Shown: piece by piece, positions 62,756 to 64,000 of the stretch | Position numbering within the stretch: the stretch's first letter is position 1 | How the letters are laid out: each line of letters starts with the position of its first letter | Source of the DNA: Membranipora membranacea | Taxonomy: Eukaryota; Bryozoa; Gymnolaemata; Cheilostomatida; Membraniporidae | Assembly (NCBI GenBank): GCA_914767715.1 | Contig: OU612075.1 | Location: forward strand, 15,314,001-15,378,000 | DNA: 64,000 nucleotides | Reading direction: 5' to 3' | The notes under the pieces: model-generated | The model's input: only the letters and a program-made list of their open reading frames with translations | Database searches by the model: none | What the model was told of the DNA's origin: nothing | Made by a program: the position numbers and the translations under genes

Positions 62756-64000
62756 CTACAAGTAAGCGAGATAAGAGATCGTATCACTATAATTGTGTCA
62801 CACATATAGGTGCATAGAAGGGCAAAAATGTGGTGTAAATAACACTAATGGAATGCTGGTTGTGTACAGAGTGTACTCTGGCGTACTGTGATGTATGTGA
62901 GAGGTATAATAGAGGTATGACAGAGGTATAATAGAGCTATGGTCCGGGTGTGACAGGTATTAGATACAGGTATTAGATACGGCCTATGAGTGACATATTT
63001 ACAATTATTTACCAACAGGCCCTTGAGATATACAGTGTTACAAAATAGTCAAATATTTGCAGTCTTCCGATGTCACATAGTTCACTGCATTCCAGCTGAT
63101 ACATTATCAGCTGTCTACAGAGGACATTACTGTACAGAGAACACACACAGCATAGACAGAAAGTAAGAAACTTTTTAAGAACAACTCCTTTAGCCTGTGT
63201 TCTTCAAAATGCGATCGTGTTATACAGCCTCAGAACAGAAGACTTGTGTGCAGATATAGAACAGTGGCCAGGTAAAATAGTGCCAGAGTTTCATGTTGCA
63301 AAATTGAGCCACTTTGACACGTTGAGATAAGAAACAAGTTAGTATAATCTATTACATCACTAATGTGAGCTCAGCTTTAGTGAAGCAGCCTGATATCTCA
63401 TCAGATAGGCGTTATGTAAAATCAGGTGTTCAAAGCAGCTCGATCTCTTAGTCCCTTTCCTAGCTATATCTGTGGACAGCGGGTTATTAGACTATGACCA
63501 GCCATACTATACGTGTGCTCAGGTCTCAATATCAAGGTTATAGACAACTCCAGATGTTATAATGGTTATATCAACAACAACAAAATCTCCTCTTGATGTT
63601 GAACCCTGATTCCGTAAATCCTAACAGCGAGCTATATCAAATGATCCATTTGGTAAAAAAAACCAAGAAAGGCCTCTTCATAGTACAAACATTCACCTTA
63701 GCTGAAACACTTTTATCCAACAATACAACAATTTGATGGGCAATTCAAGGATAGAGATAGATGTCCAAGTCCAAAGATCAGAGTTATAATAATTCCCACC
63801 ACAGAAAACAATTAACCCATTCATCATAACTGGACATAAAGGAAGTTAGTATTATAAGTGAAGTGACACTCAGCAGTAAAACAACAATCCTCAAATAGCC
63901 TTCTAATACATCACAAGCATTATAATATAACATAATTACAAAAAAGAGAATAGACATCAACAAACGAGTTCAACTTGCTAGAGGGCCTAAGTCCTAATTA
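62756..64000. other. Right end: RhoGEF upstream intron or 5' region
   Basis: No exon extending the DH domain upstream could be recognised on the minus strand and no plus-strand gene is visible. There is a short degenerate repeat at about 62900-62990 (AGAGGTATAATAG and GGTATTAGATAC units). Confidence 0.4.

Overview
The window is nuclear DNA of an animal, AT-rich, with compact multi-exon genes and GT-AG introns. Its gene content (CUL3, CDC16/APC6, an ETAA1-like protein, a RING/B-box/coiled-coil TRIM protein, an SLC35 nucleotide-sugar transporter and an ARHGEF10/17-like RhoGEF) is metazoan. Small introns, high gene density and heavy littering with short MITEs suit a small-genome invertebrate such as a demosponge; the species cannot be fixed from sequence alone. 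A 200-base run of N (33760-33959) marks a draft-assembly gap.

Layout, left to right: (1) 104-6206, plus strand, an unrecognised 1189-residue protein with a huge acidic disordered exon and two small Cys/His modules; (2) 7109-15637, minus, a complete 14-exon cullin-3; (3) 15638-19621, about 4 kb with a decayed non-LTR retrotransposon and two miniature inverted-repeat elements; (4) 19622-24695, plus, a 10-exon ETAA1-like RPA-binding protein; (5) 25469-30246, minus, an 8-exon TRIM protein; (6) 30247-34130, intergenic with a tRNA-derived SINE, a hAT MITE and the gap; (7) 34131-54790, plus, a complete 15-exon CDC16, whose 9.6-kb fourth intron hosts an antisense 7-exon SLC35 gene (37952-42628); (8) 55263-62755, minus, 17 exons of a RhoGEF (DH-PH-beta-propeller) whose N-terminus was not found.

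The main genes strictly alternate in strand, giving tail-to-tail pairs with short 3' gaps (902, 773 and 472 bp) and longer head-to-head gaps (about 4 kb each). They are not an operon; CUL3 and CDC16 are both core parts of ubiquitin ligases, and ETAA1 homologues act in the replication-stress checkpoint, but adjacency alone shows no shared function. For CUL3, CDC16, SLC35, TRIM, the ETAA1-like gene and the unknown gene I assembled exons by hand; splice phases close exactly and total coding lengths are divisible by three.

The most unusual content is (a) the ETAA1-like protein with three copies of a putative RPA32-binding helix plus an acidic RPA70N-type motif, and (b) several families of extremely short palindromic insertions with recognisable target-site duplications, including a 47-bp and a 29-bp element with 9-bp duplications and a two-copy family with CAATGAACTAAACC termini and 7-bp duplications.
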